Shown piece by piece: positions 25,361 to 34,264 of a stretch of 64,000 bases of DNA. The stretch comes from Vibrio porteresiae DSM 19223. GTDB taxonomy: Bacteria; Pseudomonadota; Gammaproteobacteria; Enterobacterales; Vibrionaceae. The notes below the pieces were generated by a model that was given only the letters and a program-made list of their open reading frames with translations, made no database searches and was not told where the DNA came from. Within the stretch, counting starts at the first letter, position 1. Each line of letters opens with the position of its first letter. The position numbers and the translations under genes are program-made. The stretch covers positions 930,001-994,000 of the forward strand of contig NZ_AP024895.1 in NCBI RefSeq assembly GCF_024347055.1, written 5' to 3'.

Positions 25361-26110
25361 ATGATTTCATTAGAACAAGCCAAAGAACTCGTTCAACTCG
25401 TTGAAAACGGTTTACAAGATGAAGCAACAGCTTTAGTCGCGCAAATGAACCTTGCTCAGCACAGTGAGGATTTGCAAGAGGTCGTTAAGCGAGATCCAAT
25501 GCTCCAGGAAATCGGGACGCTGACCCGTGAATTACATGATTCACTTAAGCATTTTCATATTGATGATCGCATGACTGAAATCGCTAACGATGAAATTCCT
25601 GATGCACGTGATCGACTAAACTATGTGATTGAAAAAACGGAAGTCGCTGCGAACAAAACCATGGACGCAGTTGATTGTTGTATGCCTATCGCTGATCGTA
25701 TGCACGAGAGTTTGCTGCAGGTTCGCCCACAGTGGAATCAACTGATGCACGGTAAGATTGATTTGGTCGAATTCAAAACACTATGTCACCGGATCGATGA
25801 CTTACTTTCTCTAGTGGAAGGTGACAGTAGTGAATTGCGTGGCCAATTAACCGAGATCTTGATGGCTCAAGATTTCCAAGACTTAACCGGGCAGATCATT
25901 CGACGCGTCATAACATTAGTCAGCGAAGTGGAAAAACGCTTGGTTGATATTCTTACAGTGTTTGGGACAACTCAAACCGACAATAAAGCGGATAATAAGG
26001 ATAAATCAGCAACTGAAGCTGAGGGTCCAATTATGAATCCTCATGAGCGAGAAGATGCTGTGGCATCGCAAGACGAAGTAGACGATTTGTTATCGAGTCT
26101 TGGTTTTTAG
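25361..26110 (+). CDS. cheZ: CheY-P phosphatase CheZ
   Basis: Dephosphorylates CheY-P and so shortens the chemotactic signal. It is an all-helical protein of 249 residues. The family core QDFQDLTGQIIRRVITLV, near residues 170-187, holds the catalytic Gln of the long helical hairpin, and the C-terminal CheY-binding peptide QDEVDDLLSSLGF ends the protein. GAGG precedes the ATG. It lies between cheY and cheA in the cluster. Confidence 0.95.
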   Translation: MISLEQAKELVQLVENGLQDEATALVAQMNLAQHSEDLQEVVKRDPMLQEIGTLTRELHDSLKHFHIDDRMTEIANDEIPDARDRLNYVIEKTEVAANKTMDAVDCCMPIADRMHESLLQVRPQWNQLMHGKIDLVEFKTLCHRIDDLLSLVEGDSSELRGQLTEILMAQDFQDLTGQIIRRVITLVSEVEKRLVDILTVFGTTQTDNKADNKDKSATEAEGPIMNPHEREDAVASQDEVDDLLSSLGF

Positions 26111-26119
26111 GGGTAACGT

Positions 26120-28498
26120 ATGAGCTACGAATTAGACGAGGACATTCTTCAAGACTTTCTGGTAGAAGCGGGTGAAATACTCGAATTGCTGTCAGAGCAA
26201 TTGGTTGAACTAGAAAACAATCCTGAAGATAAAGATCTTTTAAACGCGATTTTCCGCGGCTTTCATACCGTTAAAGGCGGAGCCGGGTTCTTGTCATTGA
26301 CCGAATTGGTTGAGACTTGCCACGGTGCTGAAAACGTGTTCGATACATTACGTAACGGGCAACGTAGCGTTTCTCCTAATTTAATGGATACCATGCTTCG
26401 TGCACTTGATACCGTTAACGAACAGTTTAGTGCCGTGCAAGAACGTGAACCTCTCCAAGCTGCCGATCCTAGTTTGCTTGATGAACTGCATCACTTGAGT
26501 CGCCCTCAATCAGAAGATGAGGATGACACAGCTGACGTCGTAGAAGACGTAGCAATGGAAGATGAAGCAGTCGAAGAATTTGAAGAAGAAGTGTTGATTG
26601 AAGAAGAACCTGTGGTTGAAGAGCCAGTGGTTGAAGCACCTGCAGCGGCGCAAAAGCCCGCAAAAGCAGTGGATGCCAACTCAATTGACGAAATTACTCA
26701 AGACGAATTCGAAAAACTCCTTGATGAATTGCACGGTAAAGGTTCTGCACCAGGTCATAAGGCTGAAGCAAAACCTGCCGCTCCTGCGGCTGCGCCAGCA
26801 AAACCAGCGGCAGCTTCCACTGCAAGCGGTGACATCACGGATGACGAGTTTGAAAAATTGCTTGATGAGTTGCATGGAACTGGAAAAGGCCCTGCTAACT
26901 CGGACAAACCTCATGAACCTGTAGCAGCGGCTCCTGCGGCTCCGGCTGCACCAAAACAACCAGCAAAACCGGCAGCAAAAGCACCTTCTTCAATGGACGG
27001 TGACTTGATGACGGATGATGAGTTTGAAAAGCTGCTGGATGAATTGCACGGTACTGGGAAAGGTCCATCTGTTGATGAACTAGAAGCAGCAACTAAACCT
27101 GTTTCACAAAATCCAAAACCAGCCGCGGCTGCCAAACCAGCTCCCGCAGCTAAGCCAGCTGAAAAGCCTGCAGCGAAACCCGCAGCTCCTGTAGCGAAAG
27201 CGGCACCAAAACCTGCGCCTGCAGAAAAGAGTGCTCCTCCTGCGAAAGTAGCTGCCTCTTCATCTGACGCAGAAGATAAGCAAGCTGTCGCGAAGAAAGG
27301 GTCAGCTCAACAAGCTGATACCACTGTTCGTGTTGATACCTCAACACTCGACATCATTATGAACATGGTGGGTGAGTTGGTGCTAGTGCGTAACCGCTTA
27401 CTTAGCCTTGGTTTGAACAGCAACGACGAAGAAATGTCGAAAGCAGTGGCTAACTTAGACGTAGTAACTGCAGACCTGCAGGGCGCGGTAATGAAAACCC
27501 GCATGCAGCCAATTAAGAAAGTATTTGGCCGTTTCCCTCGCGTGGTTCGTGACTTGGCGCGTAGCCTAGAAAAAGACATTGCTTTGGAATTACGTGGCGA
27601 AGAGACCGATTTGGATAAAAACTTGGTGGAAGCTCTGGCTGACCCATTGATCCACTTGGTGCGTAACTCGGTTGACCACGGGATTGAGATGCCAGATGTT
27701 CGTGAGCAATCTGGTAAACCTCGTACCGGTAAAGTGATTCTGTCTGCGTCACAAGAAGGCGACCATATTGAACTGGCCATCATCGATGATGGTGCTGGTA
27801 TGGATCCGCAGAAGTTACGTAGTATCGCGGTGAAACGCGGCATGATGGATGAAGACGCTGCATCTCGTTTGTCAGATAAAGAATGTTTCAACTTGATTTT
27901 CATGCCTGGCTTCTCAAGTAAAGAGAAGATTTCCGATATCTCTGGTCGTGGTGTAGGGATGGACGTAGTAAAAACTGCGATTAATACCCTAAACGGTTCG
28001 ATTGATATCGATTCAGAAATGGGCAAGGGAACCAAGATTACGATTAAAGTTCCGCTAACGTTGGCGATTCTTCCAACCTTGATGGTTGGTGTCGGTGGTC
28101 ATCCATTTGCCCTACCGCTAGCAAGCGTGAATGAAATTTTCCATTTAGATTTGGGTCGTACTAACGTGGTTGACGGACAATTGACGATTATTGTTCGTGA
28201 TAAATCTATCCCACTGTTCTACTTACAAAACTGGTTGGCACCACAGAAAGGTCGTAAGGCTGCTCGCAAAGGCCAAGGCTTAGGTCACGTCGTGATTGTC
28301 CAAATTGGCAGCCAACGTGTTGGTTTTGTTGTAGATACCTTGATTGGTCAAGAAGAAGTGGTGATTAAGCCTCTGGATAAATTGCTGCAAGGTACTCCAG
28401 GTATGGCGGGTGCGACGATTACTAGTGACGGTCACATTGCGTTAATTCTCGATGTGCCGGATCTGCTTAAGCAGTACGCGGCTGCTTCACGAATCTAA
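26120..28498 (+). CDS. cheA: Chemotaxis histidine kinase CheA with repeated linker motif
   Basis: Kinase of the chemosensory array. P1 (residues 1-110) has the phosphorylated His49 in FRGFHTVKGGAGFLS. A long Ala/Pro/Glu-rich stretch (about 130-400) replaces a classical P2 and carries three copies of a helix motif, (T/D)DEFEKLLDELHG, near residues 191, 238 and 297. Then come the P3 dimerisation helices, the P4 ATPase (N box HLVRNSVDHGIE, G1 DDGAGMD, GRGVGMDVV) and the CheW-like P5. In Vibrio the linker hosts the LID segment bound by ParP; the repeats probably mark it. 792 residues. It is followed by cheB after 28 bp. Confidence 0.96.
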   Translation: MSYELDEDILQDFLVEAGEILELLSEQLVELENNPEDKDLLNAIFRGFHTVKGGAGFLSLTELVETCHGAENVFDTLRNGQRSVSPNLMDTMLRALDTVNEQFSAVQEREPLQAADPSLLDELHHLSRPQSEDEDDTADVVEDVAMEDEAVEEFEEEVLIEEEPVVEEPVVEAPAAAQKPAKAVDANSIDEITQDEFEKLLDELHGKGSAPGHKAEAKPAAPAAAPAKPAAASTASGDITDDEFEKLLDELHGTGKGPANSDKPHEPVAAAPAAPAAPKQPAKPAAKAPSSMDGDLMTDDEFEKLLDELHGTGKGPSVDELEAATKPVSQNPKPAAAAKPAPAAKPAEKPAAKPAAPVAKAAPKPAPAEKSAPPAKVAASSSDAEDKQAVAKKGSAQQADTTVRVDTSTLDIIMNMVGELVLVRNRLLSLGLNSNDEEMSKAVANLDVVTADLQGAVMKTRMQPIKKVFGRFPRVVRDLARSLEKDIALELRGEETDLDKNLVEALADPLIHLVRNSVDHGIEMPDVREQSGKPRTGKVILSASQEGDHIELAIIDDGAGMDPQKLRSIAVKRGMMDEDAASRLSDKECFNLIFMPGFSSKEKISDISGRGVGMDVVKTAINTLNGSIDIDSEMGKGTKITIKVPLTLAILPTLMVGVGGHPFALPLASVNEIFHLDLGRTNVVDGQLTIIVRDKSIPLFYLQNWLAPQKGRKAARKGQGLGHVVIVQIGSQRVGFVVDTLIGQEEVVIKPLDKLLQGTPGMAGATITSDGHIALILDVPDLLKQYAAASRI
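26691..27070 (+). repeat. Three-copy motif repeat within cheA
   Basis: Copies at about 26,691-26,743, 26,832-26,894 and 27,008-27,070 encode ITQDEFEKLLDELHGKG, ITDDEFEKLLDELHGTGKGP and MTDDEFEKLLDELHGTGKGP. The DNA of the copies differs at many third positions, so this is an old, selected duplication and not a recent slip. Ala/Pro-rich spacers separate them. Confidence 0.85.
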
Positions 28499-28526
28499 GT
28501 GACCATATAAAACTATAAGGATAACT

Positions 28527-29663
28527 ATGGCGATTAGAGTGCTAGTTGTTGATGACTCAAGCTTTTTCCGACGTCGAGTAAGCGAGATCATCAACTCTGA
28601 ACCGCGGTTAGAAGTCATTGATGTGGCGGTTAACGGCAAAGAAGCAGTGGATAAAGCACTGAGTCTTAAGCCGGATGTGATCACCATGGATGTGGAGATG
28701 CCAGTGATGGATGGGATCACTGCTGTGCGTGAAATCATGGCAAAAGGTCCTATTCCAATCCTAATGTTCTCTTCACTGACCCATGAGGGCGCAAAAGCAA
28801 CATTAGATGCTTTAGATGCAGGTGCTTTGGATTTCTTACCAAAGAAATTTGAAGACATTGCACGTAACCGTGATGAGGCTGTCAGTGTCCTGCAACAGCG
28901 GGTGCTTGAGATTGCGTCGAAGAAAGGGCTAATGCGTCGTGCGTCTATCAGTCGCCCGACACCGACGATGTCGTCATTATCAACGACAACAAGCCCATTC
29001 GATCGTACTCAACGTCCAAGTGTGACGCCGACGGCTCCAGCAAGACCAAGCAGTGCATCGCTTGGTCGCTTTAAAGCCACAGGGAAAAAATATCAACTGA
29101 CCGCGATTGGAACATCAACCGGTGGTCCAGTCGCTTTGCAGAAAATATTGACTAAGCTTCCGGGTAACTATCCACACCCTATCGTGCTTGTGCAGCACAT
29201 GCCTGCAACATTTACGGCAGCGTTTGCCAGCCGTCTTAATTCACTGTGTCAAATTGAAGTGAAAGAAGCGGAAGACGGTGATGTGCTGCGTCCTGGCGTT
29301 GCCTATTTAGCACCAGGTGGCAAACAGATGATGTTGGAAGGTCGTCCTGGTGCGGCTAAGCTGCGCATTCTTGATGGTGGCGATCGCATGAACTACAAAC
29401 CTTGCGTTGACGTCACCTTTGGTTCGGCAGCAAAAGTGTTTGGCGACAAAGTGCTTTCTATGATCCTGACTGGGATGGGCGCTGATGGTCGTGATGGCGC
29501 GCGGATGCTAAAAGAAGCGGGTTCGACGATTTGGGCTCAAGATGAAGAAAGCTGTGTGGTGTATGGCATGCCACAAGCGGTCGCTAAAGCGGGTATTTCA
29601 TCGGAAGACTTGCCTCTAGATCGAATCTCTGAACGTATGTTAGTGGAAGTCGGTCTAGGATAA
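28527..29663 (+). CDS. cheB: Chemotaxis methylesterase/glutaminase CheB
   Basis: Demethylates and deamidates chemoreceptors when phosphorylated by CheA, giving adaptation. N-terminal receiver domain with DDS, phosphoacceptor in TMDVEMPVMDG and Lys in PKKFED. A Ser/Thr/Pro-rich linker of about 60 residues follows, then the methylesterase domain with catalytic Ser in GTSTGGPVAL, His in QHMPATFT and Asp in MGADGRDG. 378 residues. AAGGA precedes the ATG. No cheR is in this cluster. Confidence 0.96.
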   Translation: MAIRVLVVDDSSFFRRRVSEIINSEPRLEVIDVAVNGKEAVDKALSLKPDVITMDVEMPVMDGITAVREIMAKGPIPILMFSSLTHEGAKATLDALDAGALDFLPKKFEDIARNRDEAVSVLQQRVLEIASKKGLMRRASISRPTPTMSSLSTTTSPFDRTQRPSVTPTAPARPSSASLGRFKATGKKYQLTAIGTSTGGPVALQKILTKLPGNYPHPIVLVQHMPATFTAAFASRLNSLCQIEVKEAEDGDVLRPGVAYLAPGGKQMMLEGRPGAAKLRILDGGDRMNYKPCVDVTFGSAAKVFGDKVLSMILTGMGADGRDGARMLKEAGSTIWAQDEESCVVYGMPQAVAKAGISSEDLPLDRISERMLVEVGLG

Positions 29664-29672
29664 GGGTACTGC

Positions 29673-30449
29673 ATGATTGTTTGGAGTGTCGCGAACCAGA
29701 AAGGTGGGGTGGGTAAAACCACAACCACCATTACATTAGCTGGTTTGTTGAGTAAACAGGGTAAGCGCGTGTTGCTGGTGGATACCGATCCCCATGCATC
29801 CTTAACCACCTATTTGGGGTTTGATTCTGATGCCGTGCCTGCCAGTTTGTTTGACTTGTTTCAACTGACAGATTTTACTGAGCAAGCGGTTGGTCCGCTG
29901 ATTTTACGCACTGATATTCAGGGTATTGATATTATTCCCGCACACATGTCGTTAGCAACACTCGATCGTGTGATGGGGAACCGTAGTGGTATGGGCTTGA
30001 TTTTAAAGCGTGCTTTGCTCGCGCTGCGTAAGCGATACGACTACGTGCTCATCGATTGTCCGCCGATTCTCGGCGTAATGATGGTCAATGCACTAGCTGC
30101 CAGTGATCGTATTTTGATTCCGGTGCAAACGGAATTTTTGGCGATGAAAGGGCTAGAACGCATGGTGCGCACCTTAGCTATCATGCAGAAGTCGCGTAAT
30201 AAAGAGTTTAAAGTGACGATCGTGCCAACCATGTACGATAAACGTACCAGAGCATCATTGCAGACTTTGACTCAATTGAAACGTGATTACCCTGACAAAG
30301 TTTGGACATCAGCGGTTCCGATCGATACTAAGTTTCGTGACGCGAGTCTAAAGCGCTTACCTGCATCGCATTTTGCAGAGGGCAGCCGTGGCGTTTTTGC
30401 TTATAAGCAACTATTACTGCATTTAGAGAGGCTAGCGATCGATGAGTAG
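29673..30449 (+). CDS. parC: ParA-like ATPase ParC, polar localisation of chemotaxis arrays
   Basis: ParA/Soj-family ATPase with deviant Walker A NQKGGVGKTTTT at residues 7-18, DTDPHASLT and DCPPILGV. In Vibrio this protein (ParC, unrelated to topoisomerase IV) brings chemosensory arrays to the flagellated pole, so both daughters inherit one. 258 residues. The position within the che cluster, directly before the ParP gene with 8 bases of overlap, is diagnostic. A chromosome-partitioning ParA would be next to parB instead. Confidence 0.92.
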   Translation: MIVWSVANQKGGVGKTTTTITLAGLLSKQGKRVLLVDTDPHASLTTYLGFDSDAVPASLFDLFQLTDFTEQAVGPLILRTDIQGIDIIPAHMSLATLDRVMGNRSGMGLILKRALLALRKRYDYVLIDCPPILGVMMVNALAASDRILIPVQTEFLAMKGLERMVRTLAIMQKSRNKEFKVTIVPTMYDKRTRASLQTLTQLKRDYPDKVWTSAVPIDTKFRDASLKRLPASHFAEGSRGVFAYKQLLLHLERLAIDE

Positions 30450-31533
30450 TGCGCCGCACCTGTCGAGTGAACAGGCGTTAGATGACTATTTTACAGCACT
30501 GCTTTCTGAAGAGTGGGGAGATGAAGATTTCTCTGCTCCGAAAAAAAACGAAGCGGCACCTGAACTTGCTCGTAAGGCTGCGCCAGTAGAAGAACCGTAT
30601 TCATCTTCGATGCTGTTTGTTGATGATGAAGACATTGAAGAGTTACCAGGCGCGAATCTGGAAGAAGTTCAGAGACTGCTTAATCAGTTAGAACAGAGTA
30701 ACCCTGTAGCAGAGCTTCATCTCGATGAGATGATGGAGCAAAACACGGTTGAGATTGCTCAAGAGCCTGTACAAACCGAACCTGTTATTGATGAGATTCA
30801 GGAATGGGATGTTGAGACGCTAACTGAAGATGACGAGGGTGAACCTCATCATCACACGGTTGAAGTGATCGTAGAACCTCAAGAAGAGATTGCAGAAACT
30901 GTAATTGAAGAGACTTGGGTTGCACAAACCGAAGTTGAAACAGAAACCGAATTGGAATCACAATGGCAAGAAACTGTTGTTGAAACCAGCGCGGTGGAAC
31001 CGGAAATTGTTGTTGAAGAACAGGTTAAACCTCAAACTCAAACCGGTGGTTTGGATTTGGAAAACTGGCAAAATCCGGTACGCCATAATGCCTTTCAGGT
31101 GCTTTATTTTGACGTCAACGGTGTGACGTTTGCGGTTCCTCTTGATGAGCTCGGGGGCATACATCGCAAAACAAGTCTTAACCATTTGATTGGTCGACCT
31201 GCTTGGTATCTTGGTCTTCAAACTCAACGTGATGCTCAATTGGATGTGGTTGATACCGCCAAATGGGTAATGGCTGAGAAGCTGCACGATGAGAGCTATA
31301 AAGAGGCATACCAGTATATTGTTATGCTCGGTGAAAGTATGTGGGGGCTGGCTTGTTCACAATTGATGGGCACAGAGCTTCTTAAAAGTGAACAGGTGCG
31401 CTGGCGAGAGCAAGTGGGTAAACGGCCTTGGCTAGCGGGCATGGTAAAAGAAAAAATGTGTGCTTTGATCCATGTTGATGCATTGATAGCTATGCTTAAT
31501 GCAGGGCTCGATGTGAAAGCGCTCGATAAATAG
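30442..31533 (+). CDS. parP: ParP, CheW-like adaptor linking ParC and CheA
   Basis: 363 residues. The N-terminal 200 or so are acidic and repetitive (Glu/Val/Gln-rich, with patterns such as VVETSAVEPEIVVEEQ) and likely disordered. The C-terminal 150 resemble a CheW-like domain (NAFQVLYFDVNGVTFAVPLD, WYLGLQTQRDAQLDVVDTA), called AIF in Vibrio ParP. That domain binds the CheA LID and receptors and keeps arrays at the pole. It starts inside parC by 8 bases, and cheW follows after 36 bases. Confidence 0.9.
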   Translation: MSSAPHLSSEQALDDYFTALLSEEWGDEDFSAPKKNEAAPELARKAAPVEEPYSSSMLFVDDEDIEELPGANLEEVQRLLNQLEQSNPVAELHLDEMMEQNTVEIAQEPVQTEPVIDEIQEWDVETLTEDDEGEPHHHTVEVIVEPQEEIAETVIEETWVAQTEVETETELESQWQETVVETSAVEPEIVVEEQVKPQTQTGGLDLENWQNPVRHNAFQVLYFDVNGVTFAVPLDELGGIHRKTSLNHLIGRPAWYLGLQTQRDAQLDVVDTAKWVMAEKLHDESYKEAYQYIVMLGESMWGLACSQLMGTELLKSEQVRWREQVGKRPWLAGMVKEKMCALIHVDALIAMLNAGLDVKALDK

Positions 31534-31569
31534 TTTTTTTGGTCGGAGACGACGTAGAGAGGAAAAGGT

Positions 31570-32058
31570 ATGTCTCAAAACGTAGAAGTGAGAAAAGAGA
31601 ACTCCAATGACGAAGTGCTTCAGTGGGTAACATTCCAACTAGAAGAAGAGACTTACGGCATTAACGTAATGCAAGTACGTGAAGTACTGCGTTACACTGA
31701 GATCGCTCCTGTACCTGGTGCGCCAGATTATGTTTTAGGTATCATCAACCTTCGTGGTAACGTTGTCACCGTTATTGATACCCGTGCTCGTTTCGGCTTG
31801 ATGCAGGGCGAGATTACCGATAACACCCGTATTATCGTGATTGAATCTGAACGTCAAGTTATCGGTATCCTAGTTGATAGCGTGGCTGAAGTGGTTTATC
31901 TGCGTTCTTCTGAAATTGATACTACACCAAGCGTGGGTACCGATGAGAGTGCTAAATTCATTCAAGGGGTTAGCAACCGCGATGGTAAGTTGTTGATTCT
32001 TGTTGACTTGAATAAACTACTGACCGACGAAGAATGGGATGAAATGGCTCACATGTAA
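31570..32058 (+). CDS. cheW: Chemotaxis coupling protein CheW
   Basis: Couples chemoreceptors to CheA. 162 residues with a single CheW SH3-like domain: WVTFQLEEETYGINVMQVRE, APDYVLGIINLRGNVVTVID and VDSVAEVV. GAGGAAAAGG precedes the start. Its stop overlaps the next gene's start by one base (TAATG). Distinct from ParP upstream, which carries a diverged CheW-like domain. Confidence 0.96.
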   Translation: MSQNVEVRKENSNDEVLQWVTFQLEEETYGINVMQVREVLRYTEIAPVPGAPDYVLGIINLRGNVVTVIDTRARFGLMQGEITDNTRIIVIESERQVIGILVDSVAEVVYLRSSEIDTTPSVGTDESAKFIQGVSNRDGKLLILVDLNKLLTDEEWDEMAHM

Positions 32059-32561
32059 TGAATATGTGGTCATGGATGAATCCTCCTGTCATTGCAGGGG
32101 GATTTGTATTAATTCTAGTTTTGCTGATTATGATCTTGCTTCAAGTCCGCCGCGAGTTGACTAAGCAGGGTGATGGTTTACGTCAGCAGAATCGGGCGTT
32201 AGATAAAGAATTGGCGAAAGCAAATAAACAGTTGCTTGAAGTCCGTTCTGTGGTTGTGGGTTTAGGACAGCGTGTCTCCGAGCAACAAGACATCATTTCT
32301 CATTTAAATGAGCGCATTATGGCCTTGGAAAACGAAGATAACGATGCTCGCTTATATAGCCGTGCGACCAAAATGGTGAAATTGGGTGCTGACGTTGATG
32401 AGCTTATCTCTGAATGCGAATTGCCAAAAGCGGAAGCGGAATTGATGATGTCGCTGCAAAACAAACTTGCAGGGCGTGAAGCGGTTCCACCATTAACCAG
32501 TAATCCAGATGGGCAGCACGACGATTCTCCAACGCGCCGACCTATTCGAAGAAAGCCTTAA
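32058..32561 (+). CDS. DUF2802 membrane-anchored coiled-coil protein
   Basis: 167 residues. One N-terminal transmembrane helix (residues 11-30, VIAGGFVLILVLLIMILLQV) is followed by a coiled coil to about residue 100 (LDKELAKANKQLLEVR, QQDIISHLNERIMALE), a short helical motif (KMVKLGADVDELISECELPK) and a basic tail RRPIRRKP. It matches the DUF2802 family, which commonly closes the che operon in Vibrio and Pseudomonas relatives. Function is not assigned; coupling to cheW by a one-base overlap suggests a role at the flagellated pole. Confidence 0.8.
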   Translation: MNMWSWMNPPVIAGGFVLILVLLIMILLQVRRELTKQGDGLRQQNRALDKELAKANKQLLEVRSVVVGLGQRVSEQQDIISHLNERIMALENEDNDARLYSRATKMVKLGADVDELISECELPKAEAELMMSLQNKLAGREAVPPLTSNPDGQHDDSPTRRPIRRKP

Positions 32562-32569
32562 TCTCTGAG

Positions 32570-32619
32570 CCGCTGTTGATAAGCCTACATGGGCTAGGTT
32601 TATCAACAGCGGTTTTCTT
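32570..32619 (+). terminator. Terminator of the flagellar/chemotaxis cluster
   Basis: A long stem (CCGCTGTTGATAA / TTATCAACAGCGG, with a further inner helix) is followed by TTTTCTTTTT, 8 bases after the last gene of the cluster. Confidence 0.85.
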
Positions 32620-32786
32620 TTTATCCTCCTCGTTTGTTTGCTGAATACTTTTGTTAATAAAAATCGATTTTGTGAATTTTTAGTAAAATAAAATGATGTA
32701 AATCGATGATTTGACGGGGTTAAGAGCTGTCTCGGTAGCTTCTCATTGTGGTAACATGGCGTGATATTTCATCCTAAGAGATCTCT

Positions 32787-33410
32787 ATGCTCACTGTTAA
32801 TAATCTGAGTGTCATACGTGATGACCTTCCTTTATTTCAATCGCTCTCCTTCACATTAGAAGCGGGGGATATTTTGCAAATTGAAGGGGAGAACGGTGCA
32901 GGGAAAACCACACTGTTGCGGATTATTGCTGGCCTAGGGAAAAGCCATTCAGGAGAGGTGTTGTGGCATGGCGAACCTATTGCTTCACAACGCGATACCT
33001 ATCACCAAGCGATGCTTTTTATTGGTCATTTACCCGGAATTAAGCGTGAACTGACCGCATTAGAAAACTTACGGTTTTACCAAAAGATGGTCGGAAAAGT
33101 GACATCCGAAGAGACGCTACTGACGGTGCTGGCCAAAGTGGGTTTAGTGGGACGTGAAGATTTGGCTGTGTCTCAATTATCAGCAGGACAGCAGCGTCGC
33201 GTTGCCTTAGCCCGATTATGGTTAAGCGACCATCCGTTGTGGATTTTGGATGAGCCATTAGCCGCCATTGATAAACAAGGGGTAAAAGTACTGGAAGCTC
33301 TGTTTGTCCAACACGCACAGCAAGGTGGCATGGTGCTTTTAACCACTCACCAAGCTCTGATCAATGATCATCGATTACTGAAAACGCTGCGCTTGGAGAA
33401 GCACTCATGA
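32787..33410 (+). CDS. ccmA: Heme exporter ATP-binding protein
   Basis: ATPase of the CcmABCD complex that releases heme-loaded CcmE during cytochrome c maturation. Walker A is GENGAGKTTLLRIIAG near residue 36, the signature is QLSAGQQRRVALARL, and Walker B is LWILDEPLAAID. 207 residues, usual for CcmA. First gene of the ccm operon; it overlaps ccmB by four bases. Confidence 0.95.
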   Translation: MLTVNNLSVIRDDLPLFQSLSFTLEAGDILQIEGENGAGKTTLLRIIAGLGKSHSGEVLWHGEPIASQRDTYHQAMLFIGHLPGIKRELTALENLRFYQKMVGKVTSEETLLTVLAKVGLVGREDLAVSQLSAGQQRRVALARLWLSDHPLWILDEPLAAIDKQGVKVLEALFVQHAQQGGMVLLTTHQALINDHRLLKTLRLEKHS

Positions 33411-34075
33411 TGCAAGCTCTGCTGGCGCTTTTATCTCGTGAACTTCTCATCGCTTATCGCCGCTTAGCCGAAGTGTTTAACCCATTATGGTTTTTCGTTT
33501 TGGTGATCACCTTATTTCCTCTCAGTGTGGGGCCAGATCCGCAAATGCTCCAACGAATTGCGCCGGGTATCATTTGGGTCGCCGCGTTATTGTCGGCTCT
33601 GCTCTCTTTAGAGCGACTGTTTCGTGACGATTTCACTGATGGCTCGCTTGAACAATTAATGCTGACGCCGGTTTCGTTACCGCTGATTGTGATCACCAAA
33701 ATCGTAGCGCACTGGATTTTAACCGGATTACCCCTGTTACTCATCAGCCCTTTGCTTGCTGTATTGCTATCCTTAGATGTCAGGACCTGGTGTGCTGTTG
33801 CATTAACCTTGTTGCTGGGAACGCCTGCATTAAGTTTTATTGGTGCTATTGGGGTTGGTTTAACGGTTGGTTTACGTAAAGGGGGAGTGCTACTGAGTTT
33901 GTTAGTGCTGCCACTGTTTATTCCCGTATTGATCTTTGCTACCTCGGCGGTCGATGCGGCTGCCATGGGGATGGCGTATTTAGGTCAGCTCGCCATTTTG
34001 GCAGCAATTTTAGTATTGGCGATTGTATTGGCACCTTTTGCGATTAGTGCTGCCTTACGTATTAGTGTGCGATAG
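33407..34075 (+). CDS. ccmB: Heme exporter permease CcmB
   Basis: Membrane partner of CcmA; 222 residues with six predicted helices and the family's RELLIAYRRLAEVFNPLWFF start and LEQLMLTPVSLP motif. It begins in the ccmA stop. The stop lies in an 11-bp tandem duplication (34,066-34,087). An unusually long 189-bp gap separates it from ccmC; other genes in this operon overlap or nearly so. Confidence 0.95.
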   Translation: MMQALLALLSRELLIAYRRLAEVFNPLWFFVLVITLFPLSVGPDPQMLQRIAPGIIWVAALLSALLSLERLFRDDFTDGSLEQLMLTPVSLPLIVITKIVAHWILTGLPLLLISPLLAVLLSLDVRTWCAVALTLLLGTPALSFIGAIGVGLTVGLRKGGVLLSLLVLPLFIPVLIFATSAVDAAAMGMAYLGQLAILAAILVLAIVLAPFAISAALRISVR

Positions 34076-34087
34076 ATGTGCGATAGA
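34066..34087 (+). repeat. 11-bp tandem duplication at the ccmB stop
   Basis: TGTGCGATAGA occurs twice in direct succession. The first copy contains the ccmB stop codon, so the duplication lies at the gene end and does not change the protein. It looks like a recent slippage event. Confidence 0.7.
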
Positions 34088-34264
34088 GCTTGGTGGTCAC
34101 GTGCAGGTGATGCCACCAGCCACTGCAGATGAAAGCCATAGAGATAACTATCTTTACGGCCGTCAAAAAAACAAAGATAAAACAATAACTCCAAGTATGG
34201 AGAGCTCGGATGGCCTTTATCAAAATGAGGCGTATCGAGGAAGCAATGAAAGTGAGATTCAACT

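Noticed and set aside
27307..28035. A 242-codon open frame on the minus strand inside cheA
   Set aside because: It lies wholly opposite the strongly conserved P3-P5 coding region of cheA and its product is Ser/Arg-rich with no recognisable fold, as expected from the codon bias of the sense strand.
29673..30449. Chromosome partitioning ParA, with parB nearby
   Set aside because: No parB or parS is seen and the gene is embedded in the che operon next to parP, so it is the array-placement ParC.
32700..32712. Operator upstream of ccmA (AAATCGATGATTT)
   Set aside because: A 5-bp inverted repeat with AT-rich arms in an AT-rich region; too easily explained by chance.
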